Shown here piece by piece: positions 20,353 through 30,847 of a DNA stretch of 62,860 bases. Under the pieces are notes generated by a model. It did not search any database. It saw only the letters and a program-made list of their open reading frames with translations, and was not told the DNA's origin. The stretch's first letter is position 1, and every line of letters begins with the position of its first letter. Position numbers and translations under genes: made by a program. This stretch comes from Zygnema circumcarinatum. Taxonomy: Eukaryota > Streptophyta > Zygnematophyceae > Zygnematales > Zygnemataceae. The stretch covers positions 20,421 through 83,280 of the forward strand of contig CM074822.1 in NCBI GenBank assembly GCA_037447605.1, given 5' to 3'.

Positions 20353-23300
20353 TCACCGTCTCTTTCGTCGCCCCACAGGAGGAACGGGTTTGGGAGAGAC
20401 GGGCTGGCGAGTCACGAGCCACTGCATGCCAGTCCCCAGGATTAGGGCAGACGTCAGCTCTGGCAACCGCCAAGATGGGCACTGCAAGTCACTACATGTA
20501 AACGCTGCGCTGCATCTCCGCACCTTCACAAGGCGCTGCGCTACAATGCAGAGGACCACAAAAGCGAGAAGAGTGAGCCAAAGCCCAAGGCTGAGCCGCC
20601 ATTGTTGTCGAAGCTGAAGTTTCAGCTGCCGAAGATGCCTGTGCTCCCACACCCGCAAAACAGACAGAATGTGATCACCTCCACTAGCAGCATTTCATCT
20701 CCGAGCCCCTAAACCCTCACTTCAAGTGGCAAGTTCACAATCAGGACGCTTCTGTAAGCAATATTACAAGCGCATCTGACTTCAAAGAGTGGCATTCACA
20801 TTCATAGAGCATGCAGCTGACACAAGGGTGCATGGCCGCCTGCACACTCACACATCAGCAGCCATGAAGTCCGGTTGCAGCCGCAACGCTTCTTCGAACC
20901 CCAAAACAGCCTCTTCCTGTGAGCCGCTCCCACCATACTGCCGCCAATGTCAGCAATTGGCGAGACTGGCAAGACTTCAAGCAATGCAGCGCTCACTTGA
21001 CGACAACTGGGAAGAAGGGAAGGGAGCAGCAGCGACCTTTCTGCCAAGGGTTACGAGCACATTGGCAAGGCTGAAATGCAGCAGAACATGCTGCGCATCC
21101 TGCAGCAGGCCCTGCCGGAATGCCTCCGCCTGCATACCTCCGCCAAACCTTCTACAGATTGGAGCTGCACCGTATCTGCAAACTTTAAATCGTCCATGTG
21201 AATATAAAATCCACTACCACACAAATGAAAAAACTTAAACATGCGATTATCACAGTGATAAAATCAAAGAGAAAAAGCATGGGGGTTTTCTCACAGTCAG
21301 CAAAAAGGGACCAGAATCAAAGTCAGCTGGAAATTGGGTTGTCGCACTCCAAAATCTGAGATCCTTACAGCCTTTTGCACGTTGCCGAGGATGTAGTGGA
21401 TGCTTCCCAAATTCAGGTACAGATCAGGATGCGTCTGCTCCACCCAGAAGAGCATAAAGTAAGGCCCTTCGCACCTCCCTGTGCACACTACTTCTGCATT
21501 GTTCAGAGCAGCCAAAGATGCTACCTTTAGGCGAATGGCCTGTTCCATGCAGTCCAGCGCGCGGTGGTAGCTCCCTTTGGCGCGATGCGCGTTGCCCAAG
21601 TCATTCCAAACCCGCGCGTCCTGCAACCCTAAAAACCCTAAGAACCCTAAAACCCTAAAAACCCTTAAAACCCTAAAACCCTACAAACTCTAAAAACCCT
21701 AAAAACCCTACAAAACCTAAAAACCCTAAAAACCGCCCGCATGCATGCTGCGGCTCTTAGCCCACTGCTCACTGCTCAGTGCTCGGCCACTCGCCAGCTG
21801 TCGCCATCCCATTGGCAAGGGCCGTATCCCACCGACCTGAGGCTCAAGTTTCGCCGTTCTTTCCAGAATCTCCAGCGCCGCGTCCACCCCGCCGTACCTT
21901 CACGTGGGCCCCACCACCCTCTCGCGGCGGCTCAGCTGCAGCCATAGAATGTCATCTTCCCATAGAAGGCCGGCAATAGGGGCAGGCACCTTCGTACCTA
22001 GTGAACAGGGAGGCCATTGCCAGTTCTTGCCGATGAGATATCAGCGAAGCACCTGTTAAAGGCGGCTCACTGCCCCCACCGACCGGCGAGTGTCCATTTA
22101 CAGCAGGTCCATTGACGGGGTCGCAAGTGGGTCCCTTCATTTGGCAGCGAGAAGATGCAGCAGTTGCCGAGGAGGAAGATGCTGACCCTGGGTCACCAGG
22201 CACGCTGCACACATGGCGGCTTCCCCAGCCCATGTTGCCATTTATACCAAAAGAAGCGAATCGGGATTGCACCTTCTTCAAAGCCGTGTTGTGGCGGAAC
22301 ATGAGCACAGTCGCCTGCTGACTCGTGCTATACACCGTCCGCTTCTCTGCTACCTTCCCGTTCTCTTGCCAGAAAGCATGCGAACGAGGGTACATTGCAC
22401 TTGCCGCAAACTGCTGCCCTGCGTTCATCTCCGCCATCTCAAACTCGGTGGCTTTCATTGCCAAATATTCCTCTGCTCGCCGCATGGCTGCCTGTACTGC
22501 TTCAGCAACAGCTTCTGCTAAAGGAGAGTTCACATTGTACTGTGATGCATGGTTTAAAGCGCAATTCATCGCCATTTTTGGTCCATGTGGGACTGCTCCA
22601 ACTGGCCCGTATGCAGCACATTCCGGTTTGTCCACAGGAGACGTCCAGTGGGGAGCAGAAGGAGCTCCATGGCCAACGGAATGTGCTGAAATCATGGGAA
22701 TGCGGATCACTTCCTCCATATTTCCCCCGCACGAGCACACCTGAACATCCGCCTCTGCCTTCTCTTTCTCTTTCACGCACTGAGCCTCTCTCTGTTGCGA
22801 GCATCTGGCCGCGCAGTTGCACCGTGCTGCTCCGCAATTCGCAGAGACTTCGCTACGCCTGAATTCAGGACAAGAAGCACTGCCCCCCACAGGATACCCA
22901 GTTCAACAACGAAAGCTCTGTTGCAACAGGATCACACCTATATGAGTCATGATGTGTTTTACATTCGACACGGCAAGGACGGACACAGAGTGAAGAACGA
23001 GATATAAAAATAATAGGGTCTGGCGAATGACGAGAGATTGCGGCGGAACACAAGGAGACTTCGTCTTATTGACTAGCCCGTCAGGTAGGCCTGTGTGGCA
23101 CGCCGCTAAGCTGGGAGACATCTGCAAATAGAACTGAATGCTGGGAAGAGGCGAGGAAGGATGCAATAGACAGGAGAGGAAGGCAGACGTTGCTGTAAGA
23201 TGGCAGCCATTGCCACTTCCTATCGTGGATGCCACATCCGTCGCTTAAATTCCACGAAGTGCTGAGTTTCCGGGCAAAGCGGCGGCGTGGAGAAGAGTGC

Positions 23301-24272
23301 GAGGGAAAGTAGGGACAAGAAACTCAAGGAGTTCAAGTCAAAATGAAAGGGCGGTAAGGGAAGAAATGCAAGCTTTGGCGCGTACAGAGAAAGGCAAGTG
23401 GTCATATTTGATGCAGAGGGGCACAGGTAGGCAGAAGAAATGGAGGAAGCAACGTGGAAGGAGGAAAACGGAAAGGACGAGAGAGGATTCGTAATTTGAA
23501 AAAAGGAACGAAGATGAAAAGTGGAAAAAATGGGAACACGAGAAGGTGATGAAGCAGGAAAGGGAGGTGGAGCGGGCAAAAATAGACAAAGTGAGAGGAC
23601 AGGAGAAAATTAAGGAAGGAGCGGGGAGCGTTCCACGGAAAAAAGGGCTATTTACGACGAGACGAATTAGCCAGGAAAGGTAACGAGAGGCAGGAAGGGA
23701 GTAGAATAGAACACGACGGAGAACGTGGTGGGGGAATGGACGAGAGAGACATGAGACGAGAAAAAGGAATGGCAGAAGTAGAAAGAAGATGGAAAGTGAA
23801 TGACGGGACAAATGCACTGTTTTGATGCCGCTGTTCCCCCCCTGAAGTGTTTATCGTCTGTCTGCAGAATGAGTGCTCGTCCTCAAAATTTCCTCATCTC
23901 GAGCTGAAGCGTGAGCATGCTGAGTGGCGAAATCTGCAATAGTTGTGACGGGTGCAGAGGGAGGTGCGGATAGGAGCACCGGCGCCAGCTGAGCCCCCGG
24001 CACTCGGCGGAGCGGCCCGGAAGGGGGAGGGGAGGGGGGGAGAAGCGAGGGAGAGGAAGAGGGACTTACTCGGGCGACGTGTGCGCGTGCGCGTGCAGCG
24101 CAGCGCGCGCGGCGGCGAGGGACGCGGCGAAGGGCAGACGCGCGTCGGCGGCGAGCAGGTCCAGAAGGCCCTTCTCCTCGCTCAGCAGCCATGGCGAGGC
24201 GCACCCGCCGGGCAGCACCAGCAGCACCGCGCCCAGCAGCGCACCCACCGCGCGCTGCGCTCTCTCCGCCAT
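20353..24272 (-). CDS. TPR protein with signal peptide and C-terminal membrane helix
   Basis: I do not recognise the family. Exon 1 (24272-24070) starts with a hydrophobic signal-peptide-like segment (GALLGAVLLVLPGGCA) and ends at a GTAAGT donor. Exon 2 (~22863-21975) is a long Ala/Ser-rich region with a Cys-rich start. Then come TPR exons whose phases all join: ~21900-21838 (YGGVDAALEILERTAKLEPQ), ~21617-21525 (VWNDLGNAHRAKGSYHRALD), ~21440-21372 (HPDLYLNLGSIHYILGNVQKA), ~21130-21057 (AEAFRQGLLQDAQHVLLHF) and ~20957-20850 (EEAVLGFEEALRLQPDFMAA). The last exon (~20645 down) gives a helix, LSLGLWLTLLAFVVLCIVAQ, followed by basic RLVKVRR. The predicted product is a type I membrane protein with four to five lumenal TPRs. 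The exact 3' end is uncertain: the stop at 20353 or an earlier donor near 20540. Confidence 0.72.
21628..21736. repeat. Interstitial telomere-like repeats
   Basis: About 13 units of CCCTAAA, CCCTAAAA and CCCTAAAAA with a few variants. On the gene strand (minus) the array reads TTTTAGGG/TTTTTAGGG and ends exactly at the TTGCAG acceptor of a TPR exon (21617). Confidence 0.85.
23285..23825. repeat. Purine-biased (plus) stretch in the first TPR-gene intron
   Basis: About 540 bp are strongly purine-rich on the plus strand (AGGAAGGAGGAAAACGGAAAGG-like) without a fixed period. On the transcribed gene strand this is a long pyrimidine-rich intron. No domain is recognisable in the open frames here. 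Confidence 0.6.
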
Positions 24273-24942
24273 GGCCTCCCACTTCCCCTCCCCCCTGCGC
24301 GTAAGCGTGCGGGTGGACGAGTGGCGCCCCGCCGCGGCCCGTCCGTACAGCGCGGGGAGGGCCGTACGGGGAGGGCTCCAATGGGCGGGCGGGCAGGCAT
24401 CCCTCGGCCCTGCGCCCCGCGCCCTCTGCCCTCGACCGCACCACACCGCGACAGAAACGAGTATTCGGGGGAGGGAGGTACCCGCCTGCCCGCCCACCGG
24501 GACTGTACTCGTTTTGACTCACTACTCACTGCGGCCGTGCTCGCCCGCGAGGAACCGAACCCGCGGCAGGCCGTACAGGCCCAGCCCGGCCCGGGCCGCC
24601 CTGCGGCCGTACGGAGAGAGCGAGCGAGCGAGCGAGCACCGCACGGCGTACGGCAGCCGGGCGGGGCCGTACGGTGATCCGTACGGCGGGCGGGCGCGAG
24701 CCCCGCTTTGGCGCGTGCGGGGGAAGGACCCCTCCCCTGCCGTACGGCCTCGCCCGGCACGCGGGCCGCCAGCACTCGCGCGCGTGTCCGTCTCTCTCTG
24801 GGCGAGCGAGCGGGCGGGCGGACGCGCGGAGGGAGGGGAGGGGAAGGACTACTCGCGACTCCACTGCTACCACTACCTCTACCGCTACCTCTACCGCAGA
24901 GGGGAGGCGAGGCGAGGCGAAGGGAGGCGAAGGCGAGGCGGT
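24273..24942. promoter_or_regulatory. Divergent promoter, TPR gene / SOUL gene
   Basis: This 670-bp GC-rich interval separates two divergent start codons. It has about nine GTAC cores, most as CCGTACGG or GCCGTAC (near 24339, 24361, 24501, 24570, 24607, 24648, 24669, 24679, 24740). No TATA box is evident. Confidence 0.55.
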
Positions 24943-26357
24943 ATGGGGCTGGTGCTGGGCAAGACGGACGGCTTGGAGCAGCCGCGCTACGAGGTGCTGG
25001 ACAGGGCCGGGGCCTGTGAGGTCCGCAAGTACTCGCCCTACCTCATCGCGGAGGTGGGTCACTCACGCCACTGGCGCTGCAGCACTTGGTTGTGCAGTTC
25101 TCTTGCTCCTTTTTCAGGTGTGGCTGAGATGCCTCTTGCTATATTTGAGTGTTTGAAAAATTCACTCCATGGTAAGTTCTTTAACCTGCTCCATGGTGTT
25201 CCTGTTAGGCATCCTCTACTATAGCATCCGCTTCGTTTCAATCTTCCCCCGTAGATTCCAGCCATGCATCACCTGTCCGTGTCTTTAAGTCTCCTTTCTT
25301 TCTCGTCCTCAATATCAAGCTAGCTGAATTTCTGCACCTGTTTTCTTTCGGCAGGTCATTTACACCGGCACACACTTCCAGGTTGCGCACACAGCTCCCG
25401 CCCTGTGCTGCTCTTGCGCAGCAGAGAAGGGAAAGCTGCATCCGTTGCTGCTGCTGTGATGAGGGCAGCGTTCTGGGCACGCGAATTTTTTTGTGATGCA
25501 TGAAGGTTTCCCGAAGCCACTGGAAGCTCTCGATCATGAGTCTGATCCTGCCTGCTGGCTGACCGGACGCACCTCGGGCCCTGGCATGCGGGGGTGGGAT
25601 TTGGAGTGCAGAGTGGAGCCGATGGGGGCTTTATGACTTTGGCGAACTACCTAGGTGTTGGGGGCAAACCTAAGAACGTGAAAGCTGGCGGAACGGAGTC
25701 AGAGAAAATTGCAATGACGGCTCCTGTGATCACGCAGGAGGCACAAGTTGGAGAAAAAATAGCCATGACAGCCCCTGTCATCACATGTGAGTTTCGCAGA
25801 CCGTTCTCGTTCCGATGTGTCTTGGAGATGAAGACCTCGTCATGCATGTGGACACACCTCGGGCTGCAGAAATATGGGCCACGGCTGTGGTGTTTTGAAG
25901 TGCTGTTTTTGTCGCTGTGCTGTCACTGCGTCGGCGAACAACGCAGGAGACTGAACATGGTCATTTCTCCATGACATTCTGCAAGGGAAGATATTTCACG
26001 TTTGAAAACTGTTTTTGGGCTTGTACAGCTGAGAGCAAAGAAGAGTCGGCTGGCGGCAAACGAACGAGCATGCAGTTTGTGCTGCCCTCCAAGTACACTA
26101 TGGAGACCATTCCGCAGCCCACCGACCCCAAGGTGAGCATCAAGGAGGTGCCCGAGCAGACCATGGGCGTCATCACCTTCAGCGGAATGACTAACTACTC
26201 TGACATTGAAAACGAATCCACCAAGTTACGAGGTGCGCTTGACGCTCTTGGTTGGAATGTAGTGGGCGACTATGTACTCGCCAGGTACAATCCTCCGTTC
26301 ACAATTCCATTTTTGAGAAAAAACGAAATACTGTATCATGTAGAAAAGAAGAACTAG
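24943..26357 (+). CDS. SOUL haem-binding family protein
   Basis: SOUL/HBP proteins bind haem and porphyrins, and plant forms occur in cytosol and plastid. Exon 1 (24943-25053) gives MGLVLGKTDGLEQPRYEVLD and a KYSPYLIAE segment. Exon 2 (~25611-25788) gives SGADGGFMTLANYLGV and the hallmark doubled EKIAMTAPVIT. Exon 3 (~26031-26357) gives TSMQFVLPSKYTMETIP, VSIKEVPEQTMGVITFSG and the C-terminal GDYVLARYNPPFTIPFLRKNE. A short stretch of 8-10 residues expected between LIAE and SGADGG is not found, so a micro-exon in 25060-25600 is likely. The start codon fits plant cytosolic family members without a targeting peptide. Confidence 0.93.
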
Positions 26358-26830
26358 TAAATTTCTGATGGAAACGACATTCTGTCAACTTGGACGGTTT
26401 ATTCAACACCTGTGAAGACTTCAGCCTGAAAGTTCCAAGTGACTGTTATGGGATAAGCTGGGCTCTAAAAAAAAAAAAAACCTTATATTGCTGTAATGCC
26501 AATCTAACTCAGGATGCATATGCAGCTTGTCTATGTCATGTTGCCCACACGTTGGTTTCATATCCTACCTGCGTCCGCAGCAAGAATTACAGACTTGAAA
26601 AATCTTGTCGACAATCTGTTATCAATTGCCATGAGTCGACAAGATTGCCAGATGGGCTTTAAACAATCGTATGAACTGTCCTACCTAAATGTTGCATCAA
26701 CATGTACGAGAAAGTCCTCTAAGCTCAAACATATACAATGGACAGCTATGGCGACGAAGATTTGTACACTGTACATTCGCTCGTAGTGTTTGCAATGACG
26801 GGGGAGGAAGCGAGAGCCCCTGGCGGCCAT

Positions 26831-29800
26831 TCAGCCGTCCTGCGCCTGAAACAGCGTCACGGTGGCGATATGGCCGTTGCGAAGCACCTGATGCAGCAGC
26901 GTTTGAATGAATGAATGTTTAAATGGGAGTGAGTGAATGAATGAACATCAGAGTGCTCGTGCGAGGGTAGGGAGAGGAGGGGCAGCGTACCTCAAAAGCG
27001 ATGTTGCGATAGCCATACACATACGTAGGTCCGAATGGATTATCACTCGAACCCCGCGTCTGAATTGCTGCCCGTCCCCCTGAACCAAGAATCCCCTGAA
27101 ACCAACATACAATGGCCCCCCCTCAGCGCTTTCCACTGGATTTTGCCCTTGACCCGCACCAGCAACTACTAGGAGATAGGCATTCAGATCCTTCAACTGA
27201 CCTGCACATGTTCCCACTTGCTATCTGCAGTAATGCGACGAACGACACCCGCGGTTGTGCCCGCATCACGTATGTCTTCATCCATAGCTGCATTGCAACG
27301 AAGTCGGAGCCCTCAAAGACAAAGTCAGCCCGCCGTTAGGCATTGCACATTGACGTCGATCGCTTGAGGTGCCTTATCACGGGGACAACTTTCTACATAA
27401 CCGCGGCTTGGCGACGCACACATGAAAGCGTGGATGGATACAGTACCTCGAGGACGAATTATTGTGAAGTTGCATTTCACGTGCACGTTGAAGTCTGCGT
27501 GGCCCGGGAAGTTGGTGTGCAGCACAAACTTCTTCAGACGGTGGCTCTGTTCCACAGCACTCAGACCGTAGCCCTAGTAAACAAGACCGTAGCCCTAGTA
27601 AACTTCTTCACCACCAGCTTGCAAAGAAATATGCAGGCAAGCTGGATGGGAGAGGCAGACCTGGCCATCAAAGAGGATATCAAGGCCCCTTGCGAAGTAG
27701 GAGTAGAGATAATCTCCACACAATGCTGTACGCGGGCGAGGGTCTGAAGCAGAGTGAATAAGCATGGTGTCCACCTGCACAGGCAGCCACCGACACAGCA
27801 TTCGACTCTAGCACAGTCAGCAGCACACAAAGGATGAAGGCATTCTGTAGCACCCACTTAATCTGACACTTAATCTCAATCCACACCCTCGCAAAGTCAA
27901 AGTCGCCTTTGACGAAATCAGTACTAAAGGAGAGGAAGTAAGAGGTCGGCCTGCTGTAATCGATGCATTTCATGAAGCGCCCGAAGAAAATGATTCACTG
28001 GCAAATAGGCTTACGTGAGTAAGGCATTATCTCAGGACAGAGTCATAGCCAGAGGCTGCAGGTTTAGCAGCCCACCTGCTTGGGACAGATCGAGCATGGC
28101 CTCCCAAGTTCTGTCCACACATCCTGCTCGGAATCATGCCAAACGATTACTTTTTCAATTAAGGCTAGCAACACAGCGGAATCCATTCGCCATAGACAAT
28201 TTTGACAGCTCTGCAGCGTACATGTCAGCCGCAGCCCCTGCTCTGTTCCATTACCTGTGGTGAACTGCCAAACAGCAGCGATTGCCCGCCTACAGTAAAG
28301 TGCAATCCTTCTGCAAGCTGCTCCCCAGCCAAAGCCCTCATGGCCTGCTGTCAGCTCTTCAGCACTTCTTTTGTGCCCACAATTCTGTGAGCTCTAAGAT
28401 TACAAGCATACCTGGGCGTAGTGAGCATTAGTTTACAAGGGCAGGAACATCCTGGCATTTACAGATACAACAACCTACAGTCAAGTCTTTGAGTATACAC
28501 CAGGCTTAATCTCTTGGAAGACTGAAAACTAAGAAAAGCAGGGCTGATTCCGCCTATTACATGTTATTTACAGACCACATAAGCAGAGTCCCACATGGCA
28601 CCTCACTGATAATCACCTTGGCCTGCACCTCCTCCATGTAGATGCTGCCAGGTGGCAGCTGTGGCGGCAGCGATTGGCTGAGAGCGGGCCCAGTTCCCAC
28701 TCCTGCCGCCCCTGCATGCAGGCGGATGCGTGACGTGACAGGAGTGGTCCCATCCGGAAATTCCAGAGGGAGCTCAGCTGCAATCCGTAGACACAACCAC
28801 TACCTATGTCAGTTAAGAAGAAGGATATCCTATAGCGAGAGACAATGGCGCGAAGGCTTCCCTATTAGTGTGGCTTCACCACACTTCTCGATCTTCACTT
28901 TCCCAGTCTCCCAGTCTCTTCAGTTCCTACCCAAGTTGAATCTCACGCGTCCATGAGATTGGCGAGTTATACGCAATGGGGAAAGGCCGGAACTCTGTGT
29001 AATAGAGGATATGCTTCAACTGCTTACCTTGCCCGTGGAGGCAGCAGTCAGCATACTGTGGAGGAATTGGGAAAACCAGAGCAAGTCCCTGCAGCCATAG
29101 CCAGTGCCACATGTCAAGCATGAGAGAATGTACCACAACCCATATGACGCCCAAACCTCAGGTCAGCAGTCATATCAAGGAACAGCAGATTGTTCACAAT
29201 TGCAGTTAGTCACCCGCAAACCTTTGCTGGGTTCCCTCAGCAGAAGGCACATGCTTCTTTAGCATGAATAACAAAAAAATGGGCAACGCACCTACCGGAT
29301 AAAACAGAGTGTACACGCGACGGTCCACGTTGTAGGTCCCGGGAAATGTGGGGCCGAGCACCGCATACACACGCACAAAGGTGGCGGGAATACCGGGGCC
29401 GCTGCCGCCCCCCCGGCAGCTCCGCATCAGCAATGAGCCGCCATCTTAAGAGGCCATTCTTCTTTTGCCTTCCGTCTGCATGGGACTGGCCATTTGCAAC
29501 GGCTTATTTCAAGCAGGAGCTAAGGGTTTCAATCACGAGTAGCTTGGTTTCTTCTAAGCACACGTTCAGATAAGCAACACAAGGATTAAAATTAAGTTCT
29601 GCATACCCAATTGTGGAGGTGGCATAGCGCATTTGCAGCCGTGTAAGGTCGTAGACTTCTATGAGACGCAGGCGCTGAGAAAAAACCATCACTCTCCGGA
29701 ATCCGTCAGGACATCCTCTACGAAACCTATGGGGCTCTTGTTGTAAAAGAGCACTTTCTTCAAATTCAGTTTCAGTGCAAGGTGACAGAAAGTGATATGC

Positions 29801-30361
29801 GTGCGTCGGTGCAGCCTCAAAAGGAGTGGTAATTCGACTGCTGAGGGTCCTCCTGAGGGTCCTCCTGAGGGTACGCACGCGTGCAAGAAGAGCAGGCACA
29901 GCGAGGCAACGCACGAGAACAACAAAACAAACCTGCGAGCGAGGGTCAAAGCGGAGATGGAAACCGAGGTGGGGAAAGGCCACCACAATATCCCAAAGCA
30001 GCGGTTCCTGCATACCAGCACGATACCGGCAAGAAGGATCAGGCCGCACCTTCAGCTAGCTTCTGTAAATTTACGGCCCTGTCCACTGCAAACTTTCCGA
30101 CATGCGTGGGAGAGTACCTGCTCACTGTACTTGATGTGCGTGCTCGCAAAAAGAGATCGCTGCTGGTCCGCCTGTGCGAGGGCCTCGCAGAGCGGCATGC
30201 CTGCACGCGCCCGTCCGGAAACCAAGCCGCACACGCGTGAGCAGGGCAGGGCAGGGAAGGGCAGGGCAATGGCACGCAGGCGGGGCAGTACAGGGGGCAG
30301 CACCGAGCGTGAAAGGCCCGAGACCCAGGCCCGGCCGCAGCTCCAGCGTCGCCAGCCCCAT
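26831..30361 (-). CDS. PHAF1-like (UPF0183) protein
   Basis: The animal member (C16orf70/PHAF1) joins BCAS3 at autophagosome-forming membranes; the plant member is little studied. Exons read in order. 30361-~30301 starts [20 protein letters not shown]. ~30196-30113 has [14 protein letters not shown]. ~30008-29934 has [20 protein letters not shown]. ~29688-29610 has [20 protein letters not shown]. ~29385-29295 has [20 protein letters not shown]. ~29075 has [15 protein letters not shown]. 28780-28616 has [21 protein letters not shown] and [14 protein letters not shown]. ~28320-28255 has [16 protein letters not shown]. ~28125-28075 has [10 protein letters not shown]. 27778-27662 has [13 protein letters not shown] and [10 protein letters not shown]. 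~27560-27450 has [16 protein letters not shown]. ~27060-26990 has [17 protein letters not shown]. 26890-26831 has [18 protein letters not shown]. This covers almost the full family length. Confidence 0.95.
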
Positions 30362-30560
30362 AGCGCCTCCTCCTCTTCTCCCTCCCTCCCTCCCTCCCCT
30401 TCAGGGCGGGCGGCATCTCTTACGGGCGAGGCCCTCCGGAGAGAGGGAGGGCCGTACGGCACCGTCTGGTACTGTACGGAAAATTCGTACGGTTGGTCGG
30501 TCTGTCGGCATCTGAAAGTGACATGACATGACGTGACGTGGAGTGACGTGTCATAAAAAA
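30362..30560. promoter_or_regulatory. PHAF1-like gene promoter with GTAC palindromes and TGACG repeats
   Basis: Upstream of the start codon there are a (CCCT)n stretch, three or four GTAC cores including CCGTACGG (30448-30492), and a cluster reading TGACATGACATGACGTGACG, then TGGAGTGACGTGTCA (30518-30552). The TGACG cluster parallels the one upstream of ASCC2. Confidence 0.5.
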
Positions 30561-30847
30561 ACAGCGAGGCGGGGCCTGCCCGCCGCTCGCTGCTGCGATG
30601 GGGCACGACACGGAACGGAACGGACAGAACGGAACAGAACGGGGCGGAACGGGGCGGAACGGAACGGGAGACACCAGTTTGCCCTCGACCTCGCAGAAGC
30701 GCGCCCGACCACGACTCCCAACCCCGCCACTCATCTGCTCTCCTGCTGAGCCTAAAAAATTATACAGATTTGGAAAAAATATGCTACAACGCAATTTTCT
30801 ATACATGGGCAGATAGATATCCGCGAAGGATAACGCATCTCAAAACA

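Noticed and set aside
20045-20712. Plus-strand frame ending in a Lys/Pro-rich segment (KSEKSEPKPKAEPPLLSKLK) as a possible gene
   Set aside because: It is antisense to the membrane-helix exon of the minus-strand TPR gene, whose exon phases and topology fit better. No upstream exon was convincing.
22112-22862. Plus-strand frames opposite TPR-gene exon 2
   Set aside because: The minus-strand frame is longer, open throughout and joins in phase to neighbouring exons.
24079-25224. 381-residue plus-strand frame covering the SOUL first exon
   Set aside because: Upstream of 24943 it is GC-rich promoter with no domain. The SOUL family start fits the ATG at 24943.
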